64,000 nucleotides of DNA. Source: CBFFRJ01 sp051486985 (lineage in GTDB: Bacteria > Pseudomonadota > Gammaproteobacteria > Enterobacterales > Enterobacteriaceae). Location: NCBI RefSeq assembly GCF_051486985.1, contig NZ_JAHVDV010000030.1, positions 5,447-69,446 of the forward strand. The letters are read 5' to 3'. Position 1 is the stretch's first letter. Every line of letters begins with the position of its first letter. A program made the translations under genes and the position numbers. The notes beneath the pieces were generated by a model that was not told the DNA's origin, did not search any database, and worked only from the letters and a program-made list of their open reading frames with translations. Positions 55,922-63,804 of this stretch are shown one piece after another.

Positions 55922-56176
55922 TTCTGTTTTATATTTCTAAATCTGCAAAGAGGATCACGAATGAGGTATTTAAACGGGCGCTATCAGACTGTTAGCTGAA
56001 GAGGGATTATTATTTTAACCTTTAAAAACATTAGGTTATGTAAATCTTTATATTTTGACAGCAAAGCAGCGTCTTTCCTGCATGAAATCAAAGACAGGCA
56101 TTCCCTGCAAAAAAGCCTGCAAATTATCTTTTCATTTTTATGGTTTTTTTTTATAAATTGCGCGGGACATCACAAC

Positions 56177-56199
56177 AAATGAAACGATGTTTTGATAAA
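56177..56199. promoter_or_regulatory. Second KdgR-type operator, remote from kduI
   Basis: AAATGAAACGATGTTTTGAT is a closer KdgR match than the site at 55900, but it lies about 390 bp from kduI. It stands closer to the short rightward unit at 56280. The stretch between the two operators (55922-56176) is AT-rich and I see no convincing gene in it. Confidence 0.5.
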
Positions 56200-56279
56200 T
56201 TTACACCTCGTTTTTGAACGCAAAACTTCACAACATACGCGTTTCAGTAAACGGTTCGTTTGAGGTGAAAAGAGAAATC

Positions 56280-56336
56280 ATGACGCCGGTTGACAGGTTT
56301 CGTCGTCCGGTCTGTTTTGAGTTAGTGTTTCTGTAA
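56280..56336 (+). CDS. Possible 18-codon leader-type ORF
   Basis: ATG at 56280 opens an 18-residue frame (MTPVDRFRRPVCFELVFL) preceded by GAGG and AGAG, and followed after 8 bp by a strong terminator. A good -35 (TTGACA, 56290) lies inside it, but I see no good -10. I do not recognise the peptide. It could be a real small protein or an accidental frame in a small RNA whose 3' end is the terminator. Confidence 0.3.
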   Translation: MTPVDRFRRPVCFELVFL

Positions 56337-56344
56337 CTGGCCTT

Positions 56345-56371
56345 GCCCTCCCTGGTGGAGGGCTTTTTTTT
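56345..56371 (+). terminator. Strong rightward terminator of a short transcript
   Basis: GCCCTCC-CTGGT-GGAGGGC is followed by eight T. No annotated gene ends here on this strand, so it implies a small transcript starting between about 56200 and 56300. Confidence 0.85.
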
Positions 56372-56375
56372 GCAT

Positions 56376-56406
56376 AAAAAAACCCAACGGGTGAGGTTGG
56401 GTTTTT
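56376..56406 (-). terminator. Terminator facing left, upstream of the DinQ-like gene
   Basis: AAAAACCCAAC/GTTGGGTTTTT (11-bp stem, 7-nt loop) has seven T on its minus-strand exit side and five T on the plus side. No coding gene on the minus strand ends here. The simplest source is a leftward small RNA starting in the leader of the DinQ-like gene (about 56410-56510), as expected for an antitoxin RNA. Confidence 0.7.
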
Positions 56407-56514
56407 CCCGCTCCAGGATTCAGCTAACGGCTCTGATCGAAAGGGAACGCACTTCATCTAACACTGAGCGCAACTGCTGATACAGGCAATATACGAGCTT
56501 TCAGCAAGCCGCCC

Positions 56515-56531
56515 TCTCCACGTTGTGGAGA
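56515..56531 (+). promoter_or_regulatory. Hairpin sequestering the ribosome site of the DinQ-like gene
   Basis: TCTCCAC-GTT-GTGGAGA is a perfect 7-bp hairpin. The Shine-Dalgarno GGAG (56527-56530) of the downstream 27-codon gene is wholly inside its right arm. Structural masking of the ribosome site is a hallmark of type I toxin mRNAs such as tisB and dinQ. Confidence 0.75.
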
Positions 56532-56536
56532 AACGG

Positions 56537-56620
56537 ATGAGCGTTTTTATCGAAAAAGCGATCATCGTGCTTAAAGCCCTTATTGGCTTTCTTGAACTTA
56601 TTCGCTACTTCCTGGAGTAA
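56537..56620 (+). CDS. DinQ-like small hydrophobic toxin peptide
   Basis: This 27-codon ORF starts at ATG with GGAG six bases before it. The peptide begins MSVFIEKAIIVLKALIGF and ends LELIRYFLE. Its core IEKAIIVLKALIGFLELIRYFL is very close to E. coli DinQ as I remember it (IDKAIIVLGALIALLELIRFLL). DinQ is a membrane-inserting type I toxin controlled by the antisense RNA AgrB. The peptide is amphipathic with a single hydrophobic stretch. A terminator follows at 56645. In K-12 dinQ is elsewhere on the chromosome. I see no good LexA box, so SOS control as in E. coli is not supported here. Confidence 0.7.
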   Translation: MSVFIEKAIIVLKALIGFLELIRYFLE

Positions 56621-56644
56621 CAGGGCGTAGGGAAAACGTAACTC

Positions 56645-56676
56645 AGGCCGGGTAACTCACCATTACCCGGCCTTTA
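56645..56676. terminator. Bidirectional terminator between DinQ-like gene and yqeF
   Basis: AGGCCGGGTAA/TTACCCGGCCT is a perfect 11-bp stem with a 7-nt loop, followed by TTTAAAATTT. It ends the rightward DinQ-like transcript and may also serve leftward yqeF. Confidence 0.8.
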
Positions 56677-56724
56677 AAATTTACTAATCAGCCAGGCATT
56701 CGATTTATCACGGAAAATCCCGGC

Positions 56725-57906
56725 TTAATCGCGCTCAATAGCCAGCGCCACGCCCTGGCCGCCACCAATACATAACGTCGCAAGCCCCTTGCGGGCACTG
56801 CGTTTTTGCATCTCATGGACCAGAGATACGAGGATGCGGCAGCCGGAGGCACCAATCGGGTGACCAAGCGCAATGGCTCCACCGTTCACGTTGACCCGCT
56901 TTTCATCCCACTCAAGGATTTTCCCCACTGAGAGCGCCTGCGCGGCAAAAGCCTCATTGGACTCAATCAGATCAACATCGCTTAACTGCCAGCCCACCCT
57001 TTCAAGGCAGCGCCGGGTGGCATAAACCGGCGCTATGCCCATTAATGCAGGATCGACACCCACGCTTGCAAATGTCCGGATGCGCGCCATTACCGGCAGA
57101 TTCAGCTCCAGCGCTTTGGCTTCACTCATCATCATCACCGCTGCCGCGCCGTCGTTGACAGGTGAAGCGTTGCCCGCCGTCACCGAACCGGCAAGCTCAA
57201 ACGCGGGGCTAAGTTGCGCCAGTCCCTCTGCGCTGGCATCGGTGCGTGGCTGTTCATCAGTGTCGACAAGCAGCGTGCGGCCATCCGCTGTCTGGGTTTT
57301 GACAGTGACGATCTCATCGTGAAACCGCCCTGAATCTATCGCCGCGCGGGCTTTTTGCTGTGACCGTAACGCCCACTCGTCCTGATGTGCACGGCTGATG
57401 CCGTATTCACGCGCCAGGTTTTCTGCCGTCACGCCCATATGGTAATCATTAAAAGCATCCCACAGCCCGTCATGGACGAGACTATCGATAAGCTGGCTGT
57501 TGCCCAGCGGCGCACCGGTTCGGCTGTCGGTTAACACGTGCGGGGCGCGGCTCATATTCTCCTGACCACCGGCAATCACGATGTCCGCTTCACCGCACTG
57601 GATGGCCTGCGAAGCCAGATGCAGCGCTTTCAGCCCTGAGCCGCAGACATCATTAATGGTGATCGCCGACACCGTCATTGGCAGGCCACCTTTAATCGCC
57701 GACTGGCGGGCAGGGTTTTGCCCGGCACCGGCGGTCAGCACCTGGCCCAGAATCACTTCATCAACAGAATGCGGATGCACACCGCTGCGGTCGAGCAGCG
57801 CCTGCACGACGTAGCTCCCGAGCTCTACAGCAGAATGGGTCGAGAGCGCCCCCTGAAAACAGCCGATAGGTGTGCGAACCGCAGCAACAATAACGACATC
57901 TTTCAT
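56725..57906 (-). CDS. yqeF: YqeF, acetyl-CoA C-acetyltransferase (thiolase)
   Basis: This 393-residue thiolase joins or splits acetoacetyl-CoA and acetyl-CoA. The nucleophilic cysteine is Cys88 in NDVCGSGLKALH. The base/second cysteine regions are GGAIALGHPIGASG and LCIGGGQGVAL. The ATG at 57906 gives the E. coli length and has GAGGTAGAA upstream. Five further codons to 57921 are not used. The physiological role in E. coli is not settled. Confidence 0.95.
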   Translation of the reverse strand: MKDVVIVAAVRTPIGCFQGALSTHSAVELGSYVVQALLDRSGVHPHSVDEVILGQVLTAGAGQNPARQSAIKGGLPMTVSAITINDVCGSGLKALHLASQAIQCGEADIVIAGGQENMSRAPHVLTDSRTGAPLGNSQLIDSLVHDGLWDAFNDYHMGVTAENLAREYGISRAHQDEWALRSQQKARAAIDSGRFHDEIVTVKTQTADGRTLLVDTDEQPRTDASAEGLAQLSPAFELAGSVTAGNASPVNDGAAAVMMMSEAKALELNLPVMARIRTFASVGVDPALMGIAPVYATRRCLERVGWQLSDVDLIESNEAFAAQALSVGKILEWDEKRVNVNGGAIALGHPIGASGCRILVSLVHEMQKRSARKGLATLCIGGGQGVALAIERD

Positions 57907-58061
57907 TTCTACCTCGCGCAAGTTAATCCGGGCAATAGTAGTACGTTGTTATCAACAAATTTCGTAATTGTTTAAAATTGGTGAGATTTATCACACAGGA
58001 TCAAGAAGAGGGCTTCAGGCAGGAAAAACAGCGGAGGATCTCTCCTCCGCCTGAGGGGCAA

Positions 58062-58874
58062 TTAGTTGTTAACCGGAATGACAGCACCTTTATATTTGGT
58101 GCGGATCCACTCCTGAATCTCTTTGGAGTGCAGCACGTTCACCAGGGCTACGATATCTTTTTTCTTCTCGTCGCCACGGTGCACGGTGATGATGTTGGCA
58201 TACGGGTTGTTCTCGCCGCTTTCAACCGCAATCGGATCTTTCACCGGATCCAGACCCGCATCGATGGCGTAGTTGGCGTTGATGACCACCGCGTCACCTT
58301 CGTCGTTGTTATACATCTGCGGCAGCAGAGCCGCTTCGACGTTCGGCAGGAACTGCAGCTTTTTCGGGTTTTCCACGATGTCGCTGATGCGCGCAGTCAC
58401 TTTATCCACGCCCGGTTTCAGCTTGATCACGCCCTCTTTTTCGAAAATAGAGAGGATACGACCTTCTTCTGAGACCGCATCACGCATGATGACTTTGCCA
58501 CCCTGCGGCAGGTCTTTCAGAGACTTATGCTTTTTGGAGTAGATGCCAATTGGCTCAATATGGATAGCACCGGCGCTGACGAAATCATAGGTCTTATCGT
58601 CTGCATGGTCTTTCAGCACGCTGTTCAGGTAAGGAATGTGCTGGAAGTAGTTAGCATCAATTTCACGGCCCGCCAGCGCGGTATTCGGCAGGATGTAGTC
58701 CTGGAACGGTTTGATCTCCAGATCGATACCCTGTTTTGCCAGAATCGGTTTCGCCTGCTCCAGAATTTCCGCATGCGGTACGTTAGAGGCACCCACGGTC
58801 AGGGTGTCTGCCCAGGAGGAGAAGCTCAGGGCGCTTAAGGTGACGGCGGCGAGCAGTGTCAGTGTTTTTTTCAT
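58062..58874 (-). CDS. MetQ/NlpA-family substrate-binding protein, soluble type
   Basis: This 270-residue protein is the binding component of a methionine-type ABC transporter. It has a signal peptide (KKTLTLLAAVTLSALSFSSWA, then DTL), but no lipobox cysteine, unlike MetQ of E. coli, so it should be a free periplasmic protein cut by signal peptidase I. NlpA-family stretches are FQDYILPNTALAGREIDANYFQH, HIEPIGIYSKK, and NANYAIDAGLDP. An ATG five codons upstream (58889) is also possible. Probable ligand is methionine or a related sulfur amino acid. Confidence 0.88.
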   Translation of the reverse strand: MKKTLTLLAAVTLSALSFSSWADTLTVGASNVPHAEILEQAKPILAKQGIDLEIKPFQDYILPNTALAGREIDANYFQHIPYLNSVLKDHADDKTYDFVSAGAIHIEPIGIYSKKHKSLKDLPQGGKVIMRDAVSEEGRILSIFEKEGVIKLKPGVDKVTARISDIVENPKKLQFLPNVEAALLPQMYNNDEGDAVVINANYAIDAGLDPVKDPIAVESGENNPYANIITVHRGDEKKKDIVALVNVLHSKEIQEWIRTKYKGAVIPVNN

Positions 58875-58939
58875 GTTGTTGGTTTCCATTATTTTATTTG
58901 CCTAAGTCATTCGGATTACATGTAGCTGGCAGAGCGTGC

Positions 58940-58971
58940 CCCCTGGCGCTTACTGAAGTAAGTGACAGGGG
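58940..58971. promoter_or_regulatory. Intercistronic hairpin between MetI-like and MetQ-like genes
   Basis: The arms 58940-58953 and 58958-58971 form a 14-bp stem (CCCCTGGCGCTTAC side) with one mismatch and a TGAA loop. It lies in the 144-bp gap before the binding-protein gene. A hairpin here could stabilise mRNA ends or set different expression of permease and binding protein. Confidence 0.6.
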
Positions 58972-59018
58972 TGAACAACGTAGTCAGCGCACATGCAACC
59001 TGAAGGACAACGGGTAAA

Positions 59019-59687
59019 TTAGCGTTTATCTAACAGAGAAGTTATGACGTCGCCGCAGTACTGAATGATGAAGACAATGACCAGTATGGTCGCCGTCGCC
59101 ACCAACGTAACGTCGCCGTGGTTTCGCTGGAATCCTTCCAGATAAGCAAGATTTCCTAATCCACCCGCACCGATAACCCCGGCCATTGCACTGTAGCTCA
59201 CCAGAGCAATCAGCGTGACGGTAATCCCGGAAACCAGTGCCGGTGATGATTCAGGCAGCAACACCCGAAAAATTAACGTGCTTAAACGCGCGCCCATCGA
59301 ACGGGTCGCTTCAATCACCCCTTTGTCTACCTCGCGCAGGGCGATTTCGACCAGACGGGCATAGAACGGTGCAGCGCCGACAATCAGCGCAGGCAGCGCG
59401 GCATTCGCTCCGAGGATCGTTCCGACAAGGGTCTTGGTGAACGGGATCAGGAGCACAATCAAAATGATGAACGGAATCGAGCGGAAGACGTTCACCAGAA
59501 TGGAAATCACGCCATACAGGGCACGGTTCTGGAACAACCCCCCTCTGGCGGTAAGAAACAGCGCCAGGCCAAGGATAATTCCCAGCACGAAGGTTGCTGC
59601 CCCGGAGAGTGCCGTCATGTACAGCGTCTCCTGGGTAGCCGCCCACAGTTGTTCAATTTTCAGGTGGGGAAATAATGTTTCAAGCAT
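59019..59687 (-). CDS. MetI-family ABC transporter permease
   Basis: This 222-residue inner-membrane permease has five hydrophobic segments and the EAA loop ALREVDKGVIEATRSMGARL that docks on the ATPase. VFRSIPFIILIVLLIPFT and SAMAGVIGAGGLGNLA are typical of MetI. Its start overlaps the end of the ATPase gene by 8 bp, so the two are translationally coupled. Confidence 0.92.
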   Translation of the reverse strand: MLETLFPHLKIEQLWAATQETLYMTALSGAATFVLGIILGLALFLTARGGLFQNRALYGVISILVNVFRSIPFIILIVLLIPFTKTLVGTILGANAALPALIVGAAPFYARLVEIALREVDKGVIEATRSMGARLSTLIFRVLLPESSPALVSGITVTLIALVSYSAMAGVIGAGGLGNLAYLEGFQRNHGDVTLVATATILVIVFIIQYCGDVITSLLDKR

Positions 59688-60699
59688 GGGAAATCACCTC
59701 GCCTTCAATATCGCTTTGGCGTAAATCCGCGAGGATATTGTCTACTTGTTCTTGTGTGGCTACGACATGCACCCAAAGCTGACCAAACACACCGTGGGCG
59801 GTTTGCGTCATCTTGCCGTGCAGAATGTTAAAAGGCAGGCCGTAACGCAGGGTCAACTCCCCAACAATCGGCTTATGCGTACTATGACCGGTAAAGGTCA
59901 GCTTAATCACCGTCCCACCCAGATCGCTGTTGAGATCAGGGTTAAACTCATCTTCTTCATACTGACCAATCTGGCGCACGAACTGGCGGGTGATCGGCTG
60001 CTGCGGGTGGGTAAAGACGCCGATAACGTCGCCCTCCTCGACCACTCTGCCATTTTCCATCACCGCCACGCGGTCGCAGATCTTACGCACCACATGCATT
60101 TCGTGGGTAATCAGTACAATCGTCAGTTTGAAACGACGATTAATGTCCAGCAGCAGATCAAGGATCTGATCGGTGGTTTGCGGGTCCAGTGCCGAGGTTG
60201 CTTCATCACACAACAGCACATCCGGGCTGTTGGCCAGCGCTCGGGCAATCCCTACGCGCTGTTTCTGCCCGCCGCTCAGTTGCGATGGATAAGCATCCTC
60301 ACGGCCTTTCAGCCCCACCAGCTCAATTAACTCAGCAACTCGCGCCTTAATCGCCGCTTTAGGTGCCCCCGCAATTTGCATCGAAAAAGCGATGTTTTCA
60401 CTGACGGTGCGCGACCAGAGCAGGTTGAAGTGCTGAAAAACCATACTGATCTTCAGACGCGCCTGGCGCAGTGATTCGCCGCGTGCCGCAGCGATATCCT
60501 GACCGTTGATCACCACGCTACCGGTAGTGGGTTTTTCCAGCCCGTTCAACAGGCGGATCAGCGTACTTTTCCCGGCACCGCTATAACCGATAATCCCGTA
60601 AATTTGCCCCTGCTCAACCGACAGATTAACGCTATCCACAGCGGTAATTGACGCCTTTCCCTGGCTAAAAATTTTGGAAATATTCCTGAGAACGATCAT
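59680..60699 (-). CDS. MetN-family ABC transporter ATPase
   Basis: This 339-residue ATPase has Walker A GYSGAGKSTL (about 38-47), the signature LSGGQKQRVGIARAL, Walker B VLLCDEATSALDPQTT and the H-loop VLITHEMHVV. The C-terminal NIL/ACT-like domain (about 265-339) is the methionine-sensing domain of MetN. It is first in the three-gene transporter operon and divergent from mtcB. The E. coli-type metNIQ locus is elsewhere, so this is probably a second system. Confidence 0.92.
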   Translation of the reverse strand: MIVLRNISKIFSQGKASITAVDSVNLSVEQGQIYGIIGYSGAGKSTLIRLLNGLEKPTTGSVVINGQDIAAARGESLRQARLKISMVFQHFNLLWSRTVSENIAFSMQIAGAPKAAIKARVAELIELVGLKGREDAYPSQLSGGQKQRVGIARALANSPDVLLCDEATSALDPQTTDQILDLLLDINRRFKLTIVLITHEMHVVRKICDRVAVMENGRVVEEGDVIGVFTHPQQPITRQFVRQIGQYEEDEFNPDLNSDLGGTVIKLTFTGHSTHKPIVGELTLRYGLPFNILHGKMTQTAHGVFGQLWVHVVATQEQVDNILADLRQSDIEGEVISHA

Positions 60700-61063
60700 T
60701 GCGTTAATGTTTCCGTTTTGGCGGTTTAGCAGTATGGATGTCCAGATGATAATAATCAGTCATGAATTTATTTCAAATAACTAAATAGCCAATGCTTATA
60801 CCTTTTTGCGCTAAGCGCCGACGAAATGCATCATTCGGCGTTATGGATATTTTCAGTAATGGATAGCTAAAAAATGTATATCGCAGCGACGATAACCCGG
60901 TAAATCGCTGTATTTGGCGGCAAAAATGCCCTTTTCCGGCTATCAACACTTCCGGATGGCTAACAATCTCTCCTTCTTGACGTCTGAACAGCAGGTCATA
61001 TTTCTTTTGGTTCTAAAAGACAAACAAAGATTCTTTAAATGCCAAAAACGGCAGACCTATCAT

Positions 61064-61086
61064 CCGCTCATTGGGTCAATGAGCGG
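61064..61086 (+). promoter_or_regulatory. Hairpin over the mtcB ribosome-binding site
   Basis: CCGCTCATT-GGGTC-AATGAGCGG is a perfect 9-bp stem ending ten bases before the mtcB ATG. The best Shine-Dalgarno candidate (GAGCGG, 61081-61086) is in its right arm. The rest of the 397-bp divergent gap (60700-61063) is AT-rich, with a CGCCGA/TCGGCG palindrome near 60815-60840 and a single GACGTCTG (near 60979) recalling half a MetJ operator. I see no ORF there. Confidence 0.6.
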
Positions 61087-61096
61087 GTAACTCACA

Positions 61097-62467
61097 ATGT
61101 CAGTGTTTCATTCAATCAGTGAATTAATTGGTAAGACGCCCCTGCTTCAGCTGCACAAGCTGGAGAGCGGGCCATGTAGCCTCTATTTAAAACTGGAAAA
61201 CCAAAACCCTGGCGGTTCCATCAAAGACAGGGTCGCGCTATCGATGATTAACGAAGCCGAACGGCTCGGGTATTTGCAGCCTGGTGGCACCATTATTGAA
61301 GCCACTGCCGGAAATACCGGGCTGGGGCTGGCGCTGATTGCCGCGCAAAAAGGCTATTCGTTAATTCTGGTGGTGCCGGACAAAATGAGCCGGGAGAAGA
61401 TTTTCCACCTGCGGGCGCTGGGCGCAAAGGTCGTACTGACCCGTTCGGATGTCAACAAGGGACACCCTGCCTATTACCAGGATTACGCCCGCCGCCTGGC
61501 GGATGAAACGCCGGGGGCGTTTTACATCGATCAATTCAATAACGAGGCCAACCCCCTGGCGCACAGTACCACCACGGCCCCGGAGCTTTTTGCGCAGCTT
61601 GATGGTGACATCGATGCGATTGTGGTCGGCGTTGGCTCCGGCGGCACTCTGGGCGGCCTGCAGGCCTGGTTTGCTGAACACTCTCCGAAAACCGAATTTA
61701 TTCTCGCCGACCCCGCCGGATCGATTCTTGCCGATCAGGTGGAAACCGGTCGTTATGGTGAACCCGGTTCCTGGCTGGTGGAGGGCATAGGCGAAGACTT
61801 TATCCCACCGCTGGCGCATATCGACGGTGTGCATAAAGCGTACCGCGTTACCGATTCGCAGGCCTTCGCCACCGTCCGCAACCTGCTGCAAATTGAGGGA
61901 GTGCTGGCGGGCTCCTCAACCGGCACGCTGCTTAATGCCGCGCTGCGTTACTGCCAGGCGCAAACCGCGCCGAAGCGCGTCGTCACCTTCGCCTGCGACA
62001 GCGGTAACAAATATCTGTCGAAGATGTTTAACGATGACTGGATGCGCCAGCAGGGCCTTCTTTCCCGCCCTTCACGAGGTGATTTAACCGATTTTATCGC
62101 CCTGCGTCATGACGAGGGGGCCACGGTCACCGCCGCGCCTGACGACACGCTTGCCGCCGCGCTTGCCCGCATGCGCCTGTACGACTTTTCTCAACTGCCG
62201 GTACTGGAAAACGGCCGTGTCGTCGGGATCGTCGACGAGTGGGATCTGATTAGCCACGTGCAGGGCGACAGCCAACGTTTCTCCCTGCCGGTCAGAGAAG
62301 CGATGACCCGCAATGTGGAAACCCTCGATAAACACGCCCCGGAAAGCGCACTGAAAGCCATTTTCGATCGTGGTCTGGTGGCGGTTATCGCTGACAACGA
62401 CCGCTTTCTCGGCCTTGTTACCCGCAGCGACGTCCTGACTACCTGGCGTAACCGACTCGAACAGTAA
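61097..62467 (+). CDS. mtcB: MtcB, cystathionine beta-synthase with CBS domains
   Basis: This 456-residue protein has an N-terminal PLP fold of the cysteine-synthase family: NPGGSIKDRVALSM with PLP Lys43, then ATAGNTGLGLALIA and GVGSGGTLGGLQAW. A C-terminal CBS-domain pair (about 335-456) includes LARMRLYDFSQLPVLENGRVVG and FDRGLVAVIADNDRFLGLVTRSDV. It condenses homocysteine and serine to cystathionine, the first step of reverse transsulfuration. It pairs with mtcC 9 bp downstream, the arrangement described as mtcBC in Klebsiella pneumoniae. E. coli K-12 lacks this route. Confidence 0.92.
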   Translation: MSVFHSISELIGKTPLLQLHKLESGPCSLYLKLENQNPGGSIKDRVALSMINEAERLGYLQPGGTIIEATAGNTGLGLALIAAQKGYSLILVVPDKMSREKIFHLRALGAKVVLTRSDVNKGHPAYYQDYARRLADETPGAFYIDQFNNEANPLAHSTTTAPELFAQLDGDIDAIVVGVGSGGTLGGLQAWFAEHSPKTEFILADPAGSILADQVETGRYGEPGSWLVEGIGEDFIPPLAHIDGVHKAYRVTDSQAFATVRNLLQIEGVLAGSSTGTLLNAALRYCQAQTAPKRVVTFACDSGNKYLSKMFNDDWMRQQGLLSRPSRGDLTDFIALRHDEGATVTAAPDDTLAAALARMRLYDFSQLPVLENGRVVGIVDEWDLISHVQGDSQRFSLPVREAMTRNVETLDKHAPESALKAIFDRGLVAVIADNDRFLGLVTRSDVLTTWRNRLEQ

Positions 62468-62476
62468 GGAATAACG

Positions 62477-63619
62477 ATGACAAAGTTAAACACATTAAGC
62501 GTGCACAGCGGTGCATTCAGCGATCGGCATGGCGCGGTGATGCCACCCATTTACGCCACCTCTACTTTTGCCCAACCGGCACCCGGTCAACATACTGGCT
62601 ATGAATACTCCCGCAGCGGCAACCCGACGCGGCATGCGCTGGAAACCGCGATAGCTGAACTGGAGAGCGGCACGCGCGGCTATGCGTTTGCTTCCGGGCT
62701 GGCCGCAATTTCTACGGTGCTTGAACTGCTCGATAAAGACAGCCACATCGTCGCCATTGACGACGTCTACGGCGGCACCTATCGCCTGATTGAAAACGTG
62801 CGTCGTCGCAGCACCGGCCTGCGCGTCAGCTGGGTCAAACCCGACGATCTGGCGGGGCTTGAAGCAGCGATTCGGCCAGATACACGCATGATTTGGGTTG
62901 AAACACCGACTAACCCTTTGTTGAAACTCGCCGATTTGGTCGCCATCGCGGCGATTGCAAAGCGGCACAAGATAATCAGCGTGGCGGATAACACTTTTGC
63001 TTCGCCAGTTATCCATCGCCCTATTGAGTCTGGTTTCGACATCGTGGTGCATTCGGCCACCAAATACCTCAATGGCCACTCGGATGTGGTCGCCGGGCTG
63101 GCCGTGGTAGGCGATAACCCTGAGCTGGCGGAGAAGCTGGGCTACCTGCAAAATGCGGTCGGCGGCGTGCTTGACCCGTTCAGCAGCTTCCTGACGCTGC
63201 GCGGCATCCGCACATTGTCACTGCGGATTGAACGCCACAGCAGCAACGCGCTGGCGCTGGCGACATGGCTTGAGCAGCAACCGCAGGTCGAAAAAGTGTG
63301 GTTCCCGTGGCTGGAATCGCATCCGCATCACCAGCTTGCCCGTCAGCAGATGGCGCTACCCGGCGGGATGATTTCCGTGGTGGTGAAAGGCGACGATGAC
63401 TATGCAACGCGGATTATTAATAAACTTACCCTTTTCACCCTGGCTGAAAGTCTCGGCGGCGTGGAGAGTCTGGTAAGCCAGCCGTTCAGCATGACCCACG
63501 CTTCTATTCCGCTTGAGCAGCGTCTCGCCAATGGCATTACGCCACAGCTGATTCGGTTGTCGGTGGGCATTGAAGATGAGCAGGAGTTGATTGCCGACTG
63601 GCAACAGGCGCTGGGATGA
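62477..63619 (+). CDS. mtcC: MtcC, cystathionine gamma-lyase
   Basis: This 380-residue Cys/Met-metabolism PLP enzyme has YEYSRSGNPTR (42-52), FASGLAAIS (71-79), VSVADNTFASP-like phosphate-site residues and the PLP lysine Lys196 in HSATKYLNGHSDV. Position behind a cystathionine beta-synthase points to gamma-lyase (cystathionine to cysteine, 2-oxobutyrate and ammonia) rather than MetB. Family membership is certain, but exact specificity rests on context. RBS is AAGGAATAACG-like. Confidence 0.92.
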   Translation: MTKLNTLSVHSGAFSDRHGAVMPPIYATSTFAQPAPGQHTGYEYSRSGNPTRHALETAIAELESGTRGYAFASGLAAISTVLELLDKDSHIVAIDDVYGGTYRLIENVRRRSTGLRVSWVKPDDLAGLEAAIRPDTRMIWVETPTNPLLKLADLVAIAAIAKRHKIISVADNTFASPVIHRPIESGFDIVVHSATKYLNGHSDVVAGLAVVGDNPELAEKLGYLQNAVGGVLDPFSSFLTLRGIRTLSLRIERHSSNALALATWLEQQPQVEKVWFPWLESHPHHQLARQQMALPGGMISVVVKGDDDYATRIINKLTLFTLAESLGGVESLVSQPFSMTHASIPLEQRLANGITPQLIRLSVGIEDEQELIADWQQALG

Positions 63620-63679
63620 GGTTGGATTGTGTCATAGATAGCCACCTCTACCTCAGGGCTGAGGAGTCCCCACAAAATG

Positions 63680-63733
63680 CGAGCACGGACGGCCCCCTCT
63701 CCATTCAGGGAGAGGGATGGGGTGAGGGGGAAC
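63680..63733. repeat. REP-like palindromic unit
   Basis: GCGAGCACGGACGGC leads into CCCTCTCC...GGAGAGGG and GGGGTGAGGGG. It shares the GCGAGCACG lead-in and the palindrome with the array at 50831-50986. It follows mtcC by about 60 bp. Confidence 0.8.
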
Positions 63734-63804
63734 ATGCGGCGCTGAGGGTCATTCCGTTCACCTTATGTTCCTTGCTTTTCTGTAGCGCCAGAACCGGTGA
63801 ACGT

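Noticed and set aside
56440..56536. LexA box for the DinQ-like gene
   Set aside because: CTG and CAG triplets occur, but none has the CTGT-N8-ACAG spacing, so SOS control is not claimed.
60700..61063. MetJ operator between metN-like gene and mtcB
   Set aside because: Only one GACGTCTG-like half is seen. MetJ needs tandem met boxes, and no convincing neighbour is present.
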